This document shows, in pieces, positions 11,189-24,179 of a stretch of DNA of 64,000 nt. Made by a program: the position numbers and the translations under genes. The stretch is from positions 310,001 to 374,000 of the forward strand of contig PYSS01000007.1 in NCBI GenBank assembly GCA_003049465.1, written 5' to 3'. Every line of letters starts with the position of its first letter. The stretch's first letter is position 1. Origin of the DNA: Magnaporthiopsis rhizophila. Lineage: Eukaryota; Ascomycota; Sordariomycetes; Magnaporthales; Magnaporthaceae. The notes below the pieces were generated by a model. It had not been told where the DNA came from. It saw only the letters and a list, made by a program, of their open reading frames with translations, and did not search any database.

Positions 11189-12406
11189 TCGAGCTGAGGC
11201 TTGATTTATCTTTTTCTATGTTACCAAGTTGCTCTGGGTTACTAGGTAAGGTAGGTAGCCGGGCAGTCAATGGCAGGGTTCCAGGGATCGATCGTGCTGT
11301 ACTGTTTTCGAGACGCTTGCACGTGGCTTGCCAGCCCGGTCGGGTGCTTCGTTCTCGCTTTCCATGCCTCTTCTTTTTTTTTTTTGCCGGCCCTGGATTT
11401 GTGAACCCCACGTTTCTTGGCCCCCACCCGCGGTCGATCCCGACCACCCTGCTCTTGGTGACGGGCAAACGCTGCCAACCCCCACATGCTTCCGTCACGG
11501 ACTTGTGCGCACGCCCAGGCCGCTGGGCACGGCCGGGCTCCTGTCAAGCCGAGGCAATGGAGTTCGGCTCCGAGAGGGTGCTGCCGCGTCTGTTTCGGCC
11601 GGCTGCCGGATGCCGGCTTCCCCGGCGCACATCACAGATAGCGTTGAACATTTGCAGAACCTGCCTGGCCGAGGAGTTGCTCGTTTGCAGCGAACGCACC
11701 ACCTCTCTGTCCCTTATCGAGCCATACGACTAAAGGCTGTATCGTCGGGCGGACCTAAGCAACACGTAATGTATGTCGCGGGCGAGTATCAGGAGAGTGA
11801 GAAAGTTATTGAGAGCGTGTCACCGCCCGGCCCGCATAGATGGTAAGTGCTTGCCTCGACGTAGCCGTTGCTCACCTCGGCAGGCCTGCCCTACCTATGT
11901 GCTCAAGGTTTTCGGCTTCAATTGAGTGTCGGTTGACTTTTCGTGTTGTGAAAAATTCGGTCCACAAATTTTCTTGGTCTTGCACATCATTGCAGTGGCC
12001 GTCCGTGCTGCCTACCCGCCGCCGCCCAGTGTTCTCCATTCATTCGTCCTCCCCACCCGCCAGCCAAATCGCGCGCCGACGACGACTCTCGCCAGGTCTC
12101 CGATCAATCCGCTGCCCTGGTCGCCCTCCGCATCTATCGTAACCGCGCGTTCACCAGGTGCGCTCCAGCCTTCGGCCAGCAAACCACGCCAGTCTTCGGC
12201 GATACAATGAGTGCGTCAGCAAGCAGCGCTCTCGTCGTCTCCAGCTCGCCGATGACTCCTGTCCCCGCAGACCAGTTTTGTTCGCAGCCGCCCCCCCTTG
12301 CTCGCTCAGTCTCCCAGCGCCTCGCCTTGCCTTCTCGATGAGGCCGTATCGCTCTTCCCCGATAAACCGACGCGTTTTCTAGCAGCTCGCTTGATTGCGC
12401 TTCATC

Positions 12407-15400
12407 ATGGATCGCGCAAGGAAACGTAGGTTTCCTAGCCGAGCCGGCAGCTCGCTGCCCCGCCCGCCGCCTCTGCTGCGAGTGCTCCGTCGCTAACCTC
12501 CCATTCAAGGCGAACTGCGCTCCCTGAACGACAGGGCATGGGCCGGCGAAAAAGGTTAGCCACCGCCAACCCGTTATTCTCCTCGCTCCGAGGCTGCCGG
12601 GTGCTCTTCGTATCTTTCAGCCGTCTCTGACCCTGGCCCCTCTTCTCCCCCTCAGACCTGATCGCCGTCAGCTCCTCGCTTGATTCGAACATGCGCAAGA
12701 ACAGCTCTTTTCAAAAGCGCCTGCGCACCGCCATATCTGCAACCAATCTCGCCACCTTCTTGCAGGAGATCCGCACTCTCAGCTTGCACAAATGGCTCTC
12801 CGAGACGGTGACCGCCTGCTACGATGGCCTGTGCCGCCTCAAGACCCCTGCTGAGATCGAGGCCGGCGTCGAGATTGTTAGCGCCCTCCACCAACGCTTC
12901 GGCCCCGACGAGTTCACACAGCCCCTCGCCTCCCACCTCGCCCAGGCCATGGCCCCGCCCGACAAAGCCAAGCTCAAGACCATGACGGCCGAGAACCGCG
13001 AGAAGGACGAGCGGGACCGTCTGATGCGCCAGCGCGTCCTTATCCGCGTCGTCACCGAACTCTGGCTCGTCGGCGTCTTGCGTACTCTCGAAGACGCTGC
13101 CCATCCCCACGACGGCACCCCGAAGCCCGCCCCCGCCGGCAAGCCTCAGGATTCCAAGTCGCGCGGCACCTCTGGAGGTGTCAAGCCCGCCTCACCCGAG
13201 CCTTTCCCCCTCGAGGTCCTCAAAGACCTTCTCGGTCACGATCGCGAGCATGTCAACCTGCCGCTTCTTGTCGCTTTTGTCAAGGCCTTCAGTTGGGATA
13301 TCTTGGGCATCAAGGCGGCTAGCGCCGACGGCCGGAAGGCCGTTGAGGAGGACGGCGCCACCAAGCTGTCCAGCGGCGGCCCCGACCAGGACGACGATCC
13401 GCCCCTGACCCCGCCCGAGCTCCAGGAGCGTTTCAAGAATGTGCTTAGGCGCTACTTTGAGGATGTAAAGTCGCATCTTGAGCGCGACCAACGCGCCATC
13501 TTCAGCCAATCTCGCAGGAATGCCGAAGCCTACGTCAAGTCCGGCGAGGTCTTCGAGGATCGGCAAGCAAACTTTGACAAGCAGGTCAAGGCCCAGGAGC
13601 GCCTTGCTGCCAACGCCCAGGTCCTAGCCGACGTGATAGGGGCCGAGATGCCGGACCTGAAGGAAACCGGGGATTCCTTGGCGAGCGCCAACGGCTCCAT
13701 TGGTCTCGTGAAGACGGGCGAGTATCTCCGCGGTCAAGGCGAAGGTGCCGGAATATGGGAGGACGAGGACGAGCGCCGCTTCTACGAGAACCTCGTGGAT
13801 TTGAAAGGCAAGGTCCCCGCTATCCTGCTCGAGGACGTGAAGAAGAAGAAGCCGGACGCGGAGGAACAGGTGGGCAAACGGGTCGATGCTGCGGACGCTG
13901 CCGAGCCGCCCAAGCCCGCCGCGGACTCGGTTGATGACCAGTCTACGGCGATTGCCAATAAGACCACAGGTGCCCAGGTGGATGCCATCCTTCTCCGCCT
14001 CCCGGACCTGACGACCAAGGAAACGATTGACCAGACCGCCATCGACTTCTGTTTCCTCAACTCCAAGGCCTCCCGTAACAGGCTCATCAAGGCACTAACG
14101 GATGTCCCAAAAGGCCGCAGCGACCTGCTTCCATGCTGGGCCAGACTGGTGGCTACCCTAGGCCAGCACATGCCAGATATCCCCAAGGGCGTTGTCGAGT
14201 ATCTCGACACCGAGTTCCGTAGCCTTCAGCGACGCAAAGACAAGGATTTCCTCAGCCAGGTCCGGCTGAGCAACATCCGCTACTTGGCCGAGCTCACTAA
14301 GTTCAATATCGTCCCTGAGCATGTCGTGTTCCACTGCCTCAAGGTTGGCCTGGATGACTTCTCCAAGATGAACATCGAAGTCGTCTGCAACCTGCTAGAG
14401 AACTGCGGCCGCTACCTGCTGCGGAATCCCGAGACCTCGCCGAGGATGTCGTCCTTCCTCGAGACTCTGCAGCGCAAAAAGTCGGTCCAGCACATTGGCC
14501 AGGCGGAGCGGATGCTAATCGAGAACGCAATCTACTATGTCAATCCTCCGGAGCGCCCGTCCATCCAGCAGAAAGAACGAACGCCGATGGAGCTGTTTGT
14601 CCGCAAGCTCGTCTATGTGGACCTCTCCAAGCGCAACTACAGCAAGGTCCTCAAGCAGATTCGGAGGCTTCACTGGGAGGAAGCCGAGGTCGTCTCGATC
14701 CTCATGAAGGTGTTCTCGAAGCCAGGGCGGGTCAAGTATGGCAACATCTACCTGCTTGCCATTCTCCTGGGCGCCATCTGCAAGTATCATGTCGACTTTG
14801 CCGTCACCGTCATCGACAACATAATCGAGTCCATCATCTTCGGCCTCGAGCAGAACGAGTTCAAGTTCAACCAGCGCCGCATTGCCGAGGCCAAATATCT
14901 GGGAGAGCTGTACAATTACCGCCTGTTTGATCATCCCGTGGTGTTCGACACCATGTACAAGATCCTGACCTTTGGCCACGGTGGCCCGCCCGTCCCTGGG
15001 CGACTGAACCCGTTCGATCTCCCAGACGATTTCTTCAGGATCCGTCTGATCGCCACCATTCTCGAGACCTGTGGCATGTTCTTCAACAGGGGTGCCCAGG
15101 GGAAAAAGCTAGACTACTTTCTCTCCTTCTTCCAGGTGAGTACCACGGCATGTGTTTTTCTGCCAACCAGCCATCCTATTTTTACTGACCAAAGACACAG
15201 TACTACATCTTCACCAAAGATCCCCTGCCCATGGACATTGAGTTCATCGTCCAGGACATCTACGCGCTCACGAGGCCGCAGTGGAAGCTAGCGTCCAACC
15301 TTGAAGAGGCCTCCAAGGCCTTCCAGCTAGCCATCACCCAGGATCAGAAGACCTCGGGTCTCGATAAAGCGGCCGACCAGGACGACGCATCTAGTGGGGC

Positions 15401-16293
15401 GTCTTCTGATGAGGGTGAGGGCGACGACCTGCCTATCGCTGTTGATGATGACGAGGGGGATCCTGAGGAGGACGACTTACAGGTAAGAAAAGAAAACGGA
15501 AAGAAAACTGCGGCACAGCCCCAAGCCGCCGCCCCTAACATGCGCTAACTGAGCAAATTTCGAATCTTCAGAACGCAGAGCGCTCCGATTCGGAGTCGCG
15601 GAGCGAGTCCGAGGATGAGGCCATCGTTGTGACCCGGCAGGAGGAAGAGCTCAACCCGGAAGATGAGGCCGAGTTCGAGCGTGAGTACGCCAAGATGATG
15701 GCTGAGAGCATAGATTCGAGGAAATTCGATCGGAAGCCGCTGTTCGACGTGCCTTTGCCTGTGCGGCCCAAGATACGCGAGGCTTCGGAAGGCCCTGCCG
15801 TAAACGCCCCTGGCACCATGGCTTTTTCTCTGCTCACCAAGAGAGGAAACCGTCAGCAGGTCAGTATCAAATCTCCACCTCATCTGACCATAACTTCTGC
15901 TAATAGGTAAACCAAAATAATGCATCCATCAGACTCGTACTGTTGAGCTGCCGTCCGATTCCCACTTCGCCATCGCCATGAAGAACCAACAGCAGGCCGA
16001 GCGTGAAGAGCAGCAGCGTATCAAGAATCTGGTTCTGAACCTGGATCTCGGAGAGAACGAGACGGACGATGGTGAGAATATCCTTTGCCGGGATTTTATC
16101 GATGCGCAACGCCAATACTCACGCTAGACTTGCCACAGGGCACTACGAGAACAAGCCTTCCTCTTACCATCACAACCGCGGCGAGAGGCAGGGCAAAGAC
16201 CGAAACGCGCAGCGCAGTCGCAAGCTACAGCTCAGTGACGTCGATTGGTACGGCAGAACGATCTCCCAGCATCGCGAGACTAGTCGGGCTTGA
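12407..16293 (+). CDS. UPF2: Nonsense-mediated mRNA decay factor Upf2/Nmd2
   Basis: Seven exons (12407-12425, 12510-12554, 12656-15135, 15201-15482, 15572-15859, 15933-16071, 16139-16293) give 1135 residues, the usual size for Upf2. The first two exons are only 19 and 45 nt and encode the conserved opening MDRARKRELRSLN; without them the frame would appear to start at 12691. The body has the three MIF4G-type helical repeats (roughly residues 50-240, 430-630 and 650-860), a long charged linker, and a Glu/Asp-rich tail (EEDDLQ, SESRSESEDE) before a basic C-terminus ending in RETSRA. In the family the third MIF4G domain binds Upf3 and the C-terminus binds the Upf1 Cys-His domain, bridging the exon-junction or 3'-UTR signal to decay of mRNAs with premature stops. 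Cytoplasmic. All introns have GT donors and AG acceptors with phases that fit. Confidence 0.94.
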
Positions 16294-19200
16294 TATGATG
16301 CCCCTAAATCTGAATGGGCGGTTCCCAGTATTCGCCACTGTGGGGATGGCCAGTGTTGCGGCCGTGGCCTTGCCGGAAGTAACAAGCGTTGTTTTATTCA
16401 TTCTCACCTCTTTTGAGCCTTCAAGGAAGTGAAAGACGTGCCCTCGAGCATTCGCCCACTGCAACAACAACGCCAAGTAGTGCCTTGGCGTTGGCCTATT
16501 CAAGAGCCAGCGGGAACCCGACTGAAGAACATTACTAACCAATAATACTGTCAATCTCGCCTCCGGCCTGAACAGGACCTAGCAAGTACAATCCTGACTC
16601 TCTGAGAGTCAGACAAGCGACACCAACAGCATATATAGCTTCCCAACCAAGCTCTCGACGTCGTCTCCGCGACGATATCGACAGACTACAGCAACCGCGG
16701 CTGTGATACCGACTCGACTGATAGCAACCCGCTAATCATGAGGTGTGGAGGCGAGAAGACCTCCGGGCACTGGGTTTTTCAGATCAGATCTGCGCAGCGA
16801 TGGACTTGTGAAGGGAAAAGGAGGGGATGTCGCGTCGCTCTGCCGACAATTACGGATCCCTTCCGTGTTCCTGGACAAGAAGCGGCATATCTCGACCTTC
16901 GCTGCTGCAGGATCCGGGGTAGCCGGCTCAGTGGCGGCCACATTTGCAAAGATGAGGAGCCTTTATTGTCGGCGATTTTGACGGTTGTTGAGGGGATAAA
17001 GACACGATCCAGCGAGATGAAGAGTGAGGCACGCTGCTGGTCTCTACTGCCTCCTCTCCGGGCCAAACGATGATCGCGGTGGCGGCGCGGCCGACCAACC
17101 GCAAAGCGCGGGTCAGTGGCCGATTGGCTGCCGCGCCCACTTGGCGCTGTTCGATCTCAGCTGGCCTCGCGTGTCGGATGCTTGATCAAGATATTCTTCT
17201 AGATTGCTTTGTAGAAGTGCGATCCTTTCGAACAATGCAGGACAGACGGAAACGACGATTGCCCTGTTCACCTGAGCTGCAGTCGCCCCCGAATGCTACC
17301 TTTTTTCGGAACCATATCAATATTTCGCCCATTGAAGATGGCTGGGAGTTGCATGGAAGGGCTGCGCGATTGGCTGCCCTCTATCTCGTATTCACTGCAG
17401 AAAAAATGTTGCACGACCGCTGTAGTTCCACAGGCCCCCGAGGGCCCTTTGGTCCAGCAGGATGAATCAGGGCAAGGCGAAGAAGCACATGGCTGGCTGA
17501 GCGCCCGGACCACCTGGGCTTGTCCACGGACTTGTGTGTTCGGCCGCGGCCGGGCTGGCGAGGTCACGGACCCCCCTGCTTAGCTCCGCCTTATTGGAGC
17601 TGGGACCGGGAAAAGTGCGCATCATGCTGTGCATCGGTCGCTTCTGTGCTATTTATTTTTATTGTTTTTTTATCCTTCCCTGTGATGCCCGGGCGAGAAT
17701 GGAAAAACGCCCGAAATATTTGAGGTTGTGGACCGTAGCATCATGACCCATGAGCTGACTGACAGCTGAGGGGAATAGGTACCTTACACAACTTGGTGCG
17801 CTTGAGTTTTTGGTGGCATTTTGATTTTGGAAGAGAAGTCGTGCTCGAGTCACATTAGCGTCGATGGACCTGAGACGCCATCTTCGCTCGGGACTCGCTA
17901 GCTCGGGTCTTTTGGTTGATCATGTTGATCCCGTCCCCCCGAGCACTGACTTATGCTTGCGTTCGCGGCAGAAGCGGCCGGGACGGCAACTAGACACCCA
18001 CCCTGCCTTTTCTGAGCGCATGTGCGTGTGTGTGGCCACACGGGACGAGCGTTTGTCCCTCCATGCCATCCAAATTCACCCTCGTGTACACCATCCGCCT
18101 CTTGGTCGCTTCTCGAACTGACAGCGCCTAGTCCGAGTGTCGCCCAACTTCGACGTCGTGGCTGGGCACCATGCCAGGTTTGGCGTATTAGTGATGCGGC
18201 GGACGACGCACCCTCCCGCCCCGTTCCCATCCATGAGGGTGTCACTAAGGACCGAGTGGCTTTTTTTTTTTTTTTTTTTTAATCTGGTTCTTCTCTTTTC
18301 GTCCTGTGCTCGTGTGGCATCCATGCTTTCCATTTTCCAGGGAGGGGGTTCATGTCGGGAGGGTTGGTTGCTTGTGCCTTCTCTTCGGGAAGGGCTCCAG
18401 TCGGGTTTGCTCCTTCCTGCTCGTGAAGGCGGCTCCAGATCTTCGGCTCAGGCCTTTTTTTATTCCATCCACTCCCGTGCGACCTCCACCCCTGGGTCTG
18501 GGCATCGGGAAGCCCACCTGAAGACCCATATGTAGGCTCTGGTGCCAATGCTATCAAAAAACCAACCAAAACGCTACTCAGATGTATCGCACTGATGGGC
18601 AGGCGGTCCCTCTCACGGACGGCGACGACGCCACTCGGGATCATCCTGGACCTACACACTCCCGCGAACGCGATGATCTTCATGGCTCAAGTGGGCGCTG
18701 GCGCGTGCTATTTCCCCCTGCCCTGGCTCTTGGGACGTGAGTTAGCTGGCGCCGGGACTTGGACTCTTTCCAAGGAGTCTAACCAACTTAGCCCAGATAC
18801 GGGTCGTTCGGGCGAGGTGTCGATGATCATTCAAATACGTACCTATGGCAAAGTTGGCCTCCCGACGCCACTTCTGGTAGACGCGCTCTCCCTCTCCGTC
18901 TCCGAGCTTGGTTGACAAGCAGGTGTTCCCGTTTGTTACCCGGCCTCCCTGCCTCCCTTTCGCTCCGACGGTCCATCTCGATCTAGCGGATCACGTCACG
19001 CCATTCAGTCTTATTTTACCTTTTGTTAGTCTTTCCTTCTTCGTTTTATGGACCTTAGCCTCGCACGCGCGAGGTTGTGATACTCCGGCTCCCTCCTCCC
19101 TCCCTCGTAAACACACCTCTTTCTCAGCTCCCATCCGTCAGCCCCCAAAGCGATTTTTCTCTTCCTTCTCTCGCTTCCCTCTTCCAGCCTATACACTCAC

Positions 19201-19540
19201 ACTCTTACACATAATCTCCTCTTCTGCCGAGGGTCTATACGAGTGGCTTAGGTGTCGTTGCGGTACACCGCCTGTCGGGCGTCGCCTGAAGCTCGTGTGC
19301 TGCCTCCACTTGATGCAAACACCCGTCTACCCCATCCGCCTCGCTGGCCACAAGGCGTTCCTGGTTGTGCTCACAGCCTGAGCCACTTCCAAAGATTCTC
19401 GGGTAGATCTTCCATTTAAACATTCCTCGGCGCCTCATCGACGGCGTTTGGGGAGGACCTTCGGGTTCATTTTTTTCTGTTGATTTTTCCATGCTTCCCC
19501 CTTCGGCTTCCCTGCGTCGCAGCAAAAACGCTTCGCCAAG
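16294..19540. other. Gene-free spacer upstream of chitin synthase
   Basis: About 3.2 kb in which I find no exon with recognisable similarity. It includes a 20-T run at 18261-18280, a short AGGTACCTT word at about 17777-17785, and from about 18920 a long CT-rich tract with scattered T-runs that probably forms the promoter and leader of the chitin synthase gene. Long leaders are common for fungal cell-wall genes. Confidence 0.55.
18261..18280 (+). repeat. Poly(T) run of 20
   Basis: Uninterrupted T-run in the large spacer upstream of the chitin synthase gene; no function assigned. Confidence 0.9.
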
Positions 19541-22223
19541 ATGGGGATCTTCGATCACTGGCCGGCGCACGAGGTAGGTTTTCCGCGCGGCTGTCAGACG
19601 TCATTTTCTGTCTCCCAACACCAGGAACACGCTGCTAACGCGATTCTCCTTCCGTATAGGTCGTGTACACGATCATCGTGGGCATTGTAATGCTCATGGC
19701 ACTGTTGGAGTGGTTCCTGTGGATCGCCGCCTTCATGTATTGCCTCGTCAAGGTCTTCATAAAGGCCGAGCACTGGACCATCCGGTTCCTCGCGATAATA
19801 GTTGCTATTCTTTTCACCGGCTTCCGGTAAGCGGAGCAGTCGCTCTCAGGCTTGTTTGTCGGCGGGGATAAACGTATTGCTAACTCTCGTCTCCCCCTGT
19901 GTCTACTAGATGCATCTTTCTGCCAATCATGGTCGTGACCCTCCCACTCCCAAGCCCGATAGTGGCTCTCTGGCCAAAGGCCATGGTTGTGGTCTTACAG
20001 TGGTTCGCCTTCTGGGCTTTTGCCGGGCTTTTGACCATCCCTTGGCTCTTTTGTGTCTACCATTTCGTCACGAATCAGCTGGGAAGGCAGAAGCGCGTCA
20101 AACAGGTCTTGGACGAGATTTCGGCTCCCAAGGTCGTCATCGTTATGCCGGTTTACAAGGAGGACCCCGACGTCCTAATCACAGCCATCAACTCTGTCGT
20201 CGACTGCGACTACCCACCATCGTGCATTCACGTCTTTCTCTCCTTCGATGGCGACCAGGAGGACGAATTGTATCTCAACACCATTGAGAGTCTCGGCGTG
20301 CCTCTCACCCTCGATACGTACCCCCGAAGTATCGACGTCACCTACAAGGCCGCCCGTATCACCGTCTCGCGCTTCCCCCATGGAGGGAAGCGCCACTGCC
20401 AAAAGGCCACGTTCAAGCTCATCGACAAGGTCTACAAGGAATACTTGGAGAGGAACGATAACCTCTTTATCCTCTTCATTGACTCGGACTGTATCCTGGA
20501 TCGCGTCTGTCTCCAGAACTTCGTCTTCGACATGGAGCTCAGTCCCGGGAATTCGAGGGATATGCTTGCCATGACGGGCGTCATCACATCGACCACCAAG
20601 AAGCACAGCCTTATCACTGTCCTGCAGGACCTCGAGTACATCCACGGTCAGCTCTTCGAGCGGACTGTCGAGTCTGGCTGCGGTGCCGTGACTTGTCTCC
20701 CCGGAGCCCTGACCATGCTCCGATTCTCGGCCTTCAGGAGGATGGCCAAGTACTACTTTGCCGACAAGGCGGAGCAGTGCGAGGATCTCTTCGACTTCGC
20801 CAAGTGCCATCTGGGCGAGGACCGTTGGCTGACCCATCTCTTCATGATTGGCGCCAAAAAGCGACACCAGATCCAGATGTGCACGTCGGCCTTTTGCAAG
20901 ACGGAAGCCGTTCAGACGTACAAGTCGCTGGTCAAGCAGCGCCGCCGCTGGTTCCTGGGCTTCATCACCAACGAAGTGTGCATGCTCACGGACTGGCGCC
21001 TTTGGAAGCGGTACCCGCTGCTGATCCTCATCCGGTTCATGCAAAACACCATTCGCACCACGGCTCTGCTCTTCTTCATCATGGTCTTGTCCATCGTCAC
21101 GACGAGCAAGCGGGTATCGGACCTTCCTGTTGGCTTCATCGCCATCTCGCTGGGACTTAACTGGCTCATGATGATCTACTTTGGCGCCAAGCTGAGGAGG
21201 TTCAAGATCTGGCTCTATCCCATAATGTTCGTCCTCAACCCTTTCTTCAACTGGTACTACATGGTCTACGGCATCTTCACGGCCGGCCAGCGGACCTGGG
21301 GTGGGCCGAGAGCAGATGCCGCGTCGGCAGACGTAACAACAACCGCCCAAGAGGCCATCGAGCAAGCCGAAGAGGCGGGCGACGACCTCAATATTGTGCC
21401 CGAGACCTTCATTCCAGCGGCGGAGATACAGAGAAAGATGAGCAAGGCCCACAAGACGCCGGGCCCCGGCCCCTTCCTACAGCCGCCGTCCAAGGTCGAC
21501 GGCCAGTTCTTCGCACCTGAGATGGGAGACAACGGATACTACCAGCAAGGAGGAAACGAGTCATTCCTCACGGTCGATTATGGCAGCCGCGGTCGGATAC
21601 CGCTGCATCCCCGAGACTCGTTTGACAGTTTCCTATCAGCGCAGACGGCAGCCAACTCCATCTATCTGCCTCAGAGGGTGGAGAGCATCATGGGAGACGA
21701 GGACCGGCGCAAGTACGAGATGGCGCAGGCCAGCCAGTATAGCCAGCACGTCGCGGGGCAGAGGAGTCCGGGGGCCCCACCGCCTGGCCAAGTGTACGAC
21801 CTGTCCGAGACGGACCTGCGCAAGTCGGGCTATCTGGATCAGGCAGAATCGCCAGCCTCGGCGGTGCCGGCGACGTTGAACCTCGCAAACAAACAGGCGA
21901 CGAAGAGCACCGAGAGCCTCTCGCTCGGCGGCGGCATGCAGTCGGCCGCAAGAACGCAAGGGGCCCCGCCCCAGCCACCGACAGCGGCCGCAAGCGGCGG
22001 CAGCAGCGGCGGGTCAGCTCCGTCCTCGGCTTCGGTGCGGGCAGGGAGGAGTCCGCTCGGTCGGGCGAGCTTCCTGCGGACCTCGACCACCGATGACACC
22101 GAGCTCGAGATGGTCGGGCTGCAATCACACCAAAACATCCAGCCTCCCTCGGCGCCTCCTAGCCAACACCCCTCCAGAGGGGGCATCCGAGACAACGGGA
22201 GCGCCCACAGCCACCGACGATAG
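19541..22223 (+). CDS. Chitin synthase, class VI/VII type (no myosin motor)
   Basis: Three exons (19541-19573, 19660-19826, 19910-22223) give 837 residues. The ATG at 19541 (MGIFDHWPAHE) opens three N-terminal membrane segments (about residues 12-100). The family-2 glycosyltransferase domain follows, with VMPVYKED (about 145), FLSFDGDQED (about 176), DSDC (about 255), GEDRWLTHL (about 369) and the chitin-synthase signature QRRRW (about 411). Two or three further membrane segments follow to about residue 500. The last 330 residues are low in complexity, rich in Gln, Ser, Pro and Gly, and probably disordered. The short N-terminus, lack of a myosin or cytochrome-b5-like domain, and compact catalytic domain place it in the filamentous-fungus-specific class called VI or VII depending on the nomenclature. 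It would transfer GlcNAc from UDP-GlcNAc to cell-wall chitin at the plasma membrane. Confidence 0.92.
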
Positions 22224-24179
22224 CACCGAGCTGCCCCGTAGTGGCGCGATTCCCACTATGAGCTTTATCTCGCATCATTTCTTTCCTGCCTGGTTTTTCC
22301 TCTACATGGGGTGATTATCATTGTACAATTTTCGTTGTTGGTTTTTCCCTCTTTTTTTCTTCCCTTTTCATTTTTCTTCACGTTCCTGTTCTCGATTCAG
22401 TTCGGATGCCACCACGCACCTGGAATCACTTCATAATGCATGTAGGTAGAAGAAAAGTTGGACCTTTGCTCGCTGCAGATTTTGTACTCGAGTGCCGGTG
22501 GCGGATACGATAGTTACAATAAATGAAGCAAAATAAATGGAAAGGAAACGGGAGGAAACTGGGTGCAAGCAACGAACTCAGAAAATGCAGTGCCCCATCG
22601 AATGGAAGCGAAGCCCTCGCCGTCGTCGCGGGAAGCAGCCTGTCGGCTGGGCAGAGGGCAGAAAGTGTCAGCAATAAGGTAATATTTACCTGATATCGTC
22701 GGTGTTGGAACGCTGCCAAGCTTGATTGATTTGGCAAACGCATCCACGCTTTCCAGGGAAATGTTCGGTGGGGGAGCGGCACAACGCGTCCCTCTGCAGA
22801 ATGCCTGCGCAGTTGGGCGGTGAGGGCGCAAGCAAGGCAGAGAGGGGCGGGGAGAAGACACGCCCCTGGGGGGTGTGGTCGCTTTCGACCCCACAGCCAG
22901 CCCGACGGTGACAATGAGATTTTCTACGGCCAACATGAGGGCCGCTGAAAGAAGACGAGATATCTCGGGAGGCCGAGTGGCTTCCCTTCTTGCGCCTTTG
23001 GCTTACGTTTTAGGTGCCACTTGAAGACACTGGGTCGTTCCATGGCCATCTATTGCACAGTACTATACTGTACCGAGCCTGATGTGTTCACCGTTGGGGC
23101 TCCACACTATCCCTGATGACGAACCCAACTGACAACTGGATGGGCTGTGATATCGATGCCTCACTGGGTTTGGGTTCAATTGTTATGCTGCTGAAAGACG
23201 GACAGGACAGGACGGGCGGGACTGTGATTGAGAGACGGGCACATTCGATGATTCGTTGACAGCCCGACAGCCAAGCTTGGATTCAATTCCAGCACTCATG
23301 CCCGCCTTGTGAGGTGCCTAGAAAGGTACTAGGTGTACCTACCTAATTATGAACAAAGGAGAACGCTGCGAGGCGTGAACAGACACCATCAGGTACCCAC
23401 GCCCGCCATGGCCCGTCGAGGTGCCCGGCGTGTACTGTGAAGGTTGGGTCTCCAGCGGCGGCCGGCACCATCTCGAAACTTCTGCTGGGTTCCAGAGGGC
23501 ACCCGAACAATGGCCACGCCCCCACGGGGGGTGGGTCTAGCGCGTCCCAGCAACGCTCCCTCCCCCGCCGTGCTGGCGACTTTTTTTTTTTTTTTTTCTT
23601 CGCTCGAGTGAACGAATGAGGGGCAAAAACAGCTCCAAGGTAACTGGGCGCACACATGTTGTGTATCCTTTTGGGCCATAACATATTTTCCCACCCTTTT
23701 CTTCGCCAGCGCTCCATATCGTCTCCCCCAAAGGTATCTAGGCAGGCAGTTTGATTTTCCCTTTGTTTTTCTTTCCCCTTGCTTAATTTTCTGAACGATT
23801 TTCGTTGCAAAAAGACACTCCGCCAAACGTACACTCGGATACCCTTCACCAAGACCAAGCAGCTTCCCGCGCATTGCTGACTGAAACGCAGTTGACGTTG
23901 GGCAGGGCTTTGTCGTTGTCGTGTTGACAAGCCAACCCAGCAGGCAAGAAGGACGCAGAGAGATCGAGGAAAAAATAGATGCCCTTCAGACTCGTCGTGC
24001 CTGTGAGCCAACTTCTTCGCTTTCACCTCGCACCATACCAGCCAGAAAAGAAAGGACCGCAAAAGCAAAAACCGCGACGAGCCTGGGCCGCTTGACCCTG
24101 AATCCCGACACGTCGACGCGGCAGTTATTTACCAAGATATTTTCCTTCGCCCGCACAAGATCGCAAAGATACAGCCACC
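22224..24179. other. Gene-free spacer between chitin synthase and Hsp88
   Basis: No supported exon in about 2 kb. It holds the chitin synthase 3' region, an AGGTACTAGGTGTACCTACC palindromic cluster at about 23325-23344, an 18-T run near 23580-23597, and the Hsp88 promoter. GAAACTTC at 23475-23482 is a two-unit heat-shock-like word, but a third unit is missing, so I do not call a heat shock element. Confidence 0.55.

Larger units (their letters stand above)
9831..12406. other. Divergent promoter spacer of nitrate reductase and UPF2
   Basis: This 2.6-kb spacer has no exon I can support; the open frames across it lack recognisable similarity and codon bias. It contains a NIT4-type palindrome at 10749-10756, GATA sites listed separately, AGGTAGGT-type words at 10012-10027 and 11241-11258, a T-run near 11373-11385, and a CT-rich leader before the UPF2 ATG (about 12000-12400). 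Confidence 0.6.

Noticed and set aside
20175..21452. 425-codon open frame antisense to chitin synthase
   Set aside because: Shadow of the sense frame; composition is Glu/Asp/Val-rich with no domain, and the sense gene is certain.
23475..23482. Heat shock element upstream of Hsp88
   Set aside because: Only two GAA/TTC units are in correct spacing and they lie about 700 bp from the start; a functional element normally needs three or more.
23343..24068. 241-codon minus-strand frame upstream of Hsp88
   Set aside because: The lysine run comes from a T-run on the plus strand, and there is no domain; it lies in the Hsp88 promoter region.
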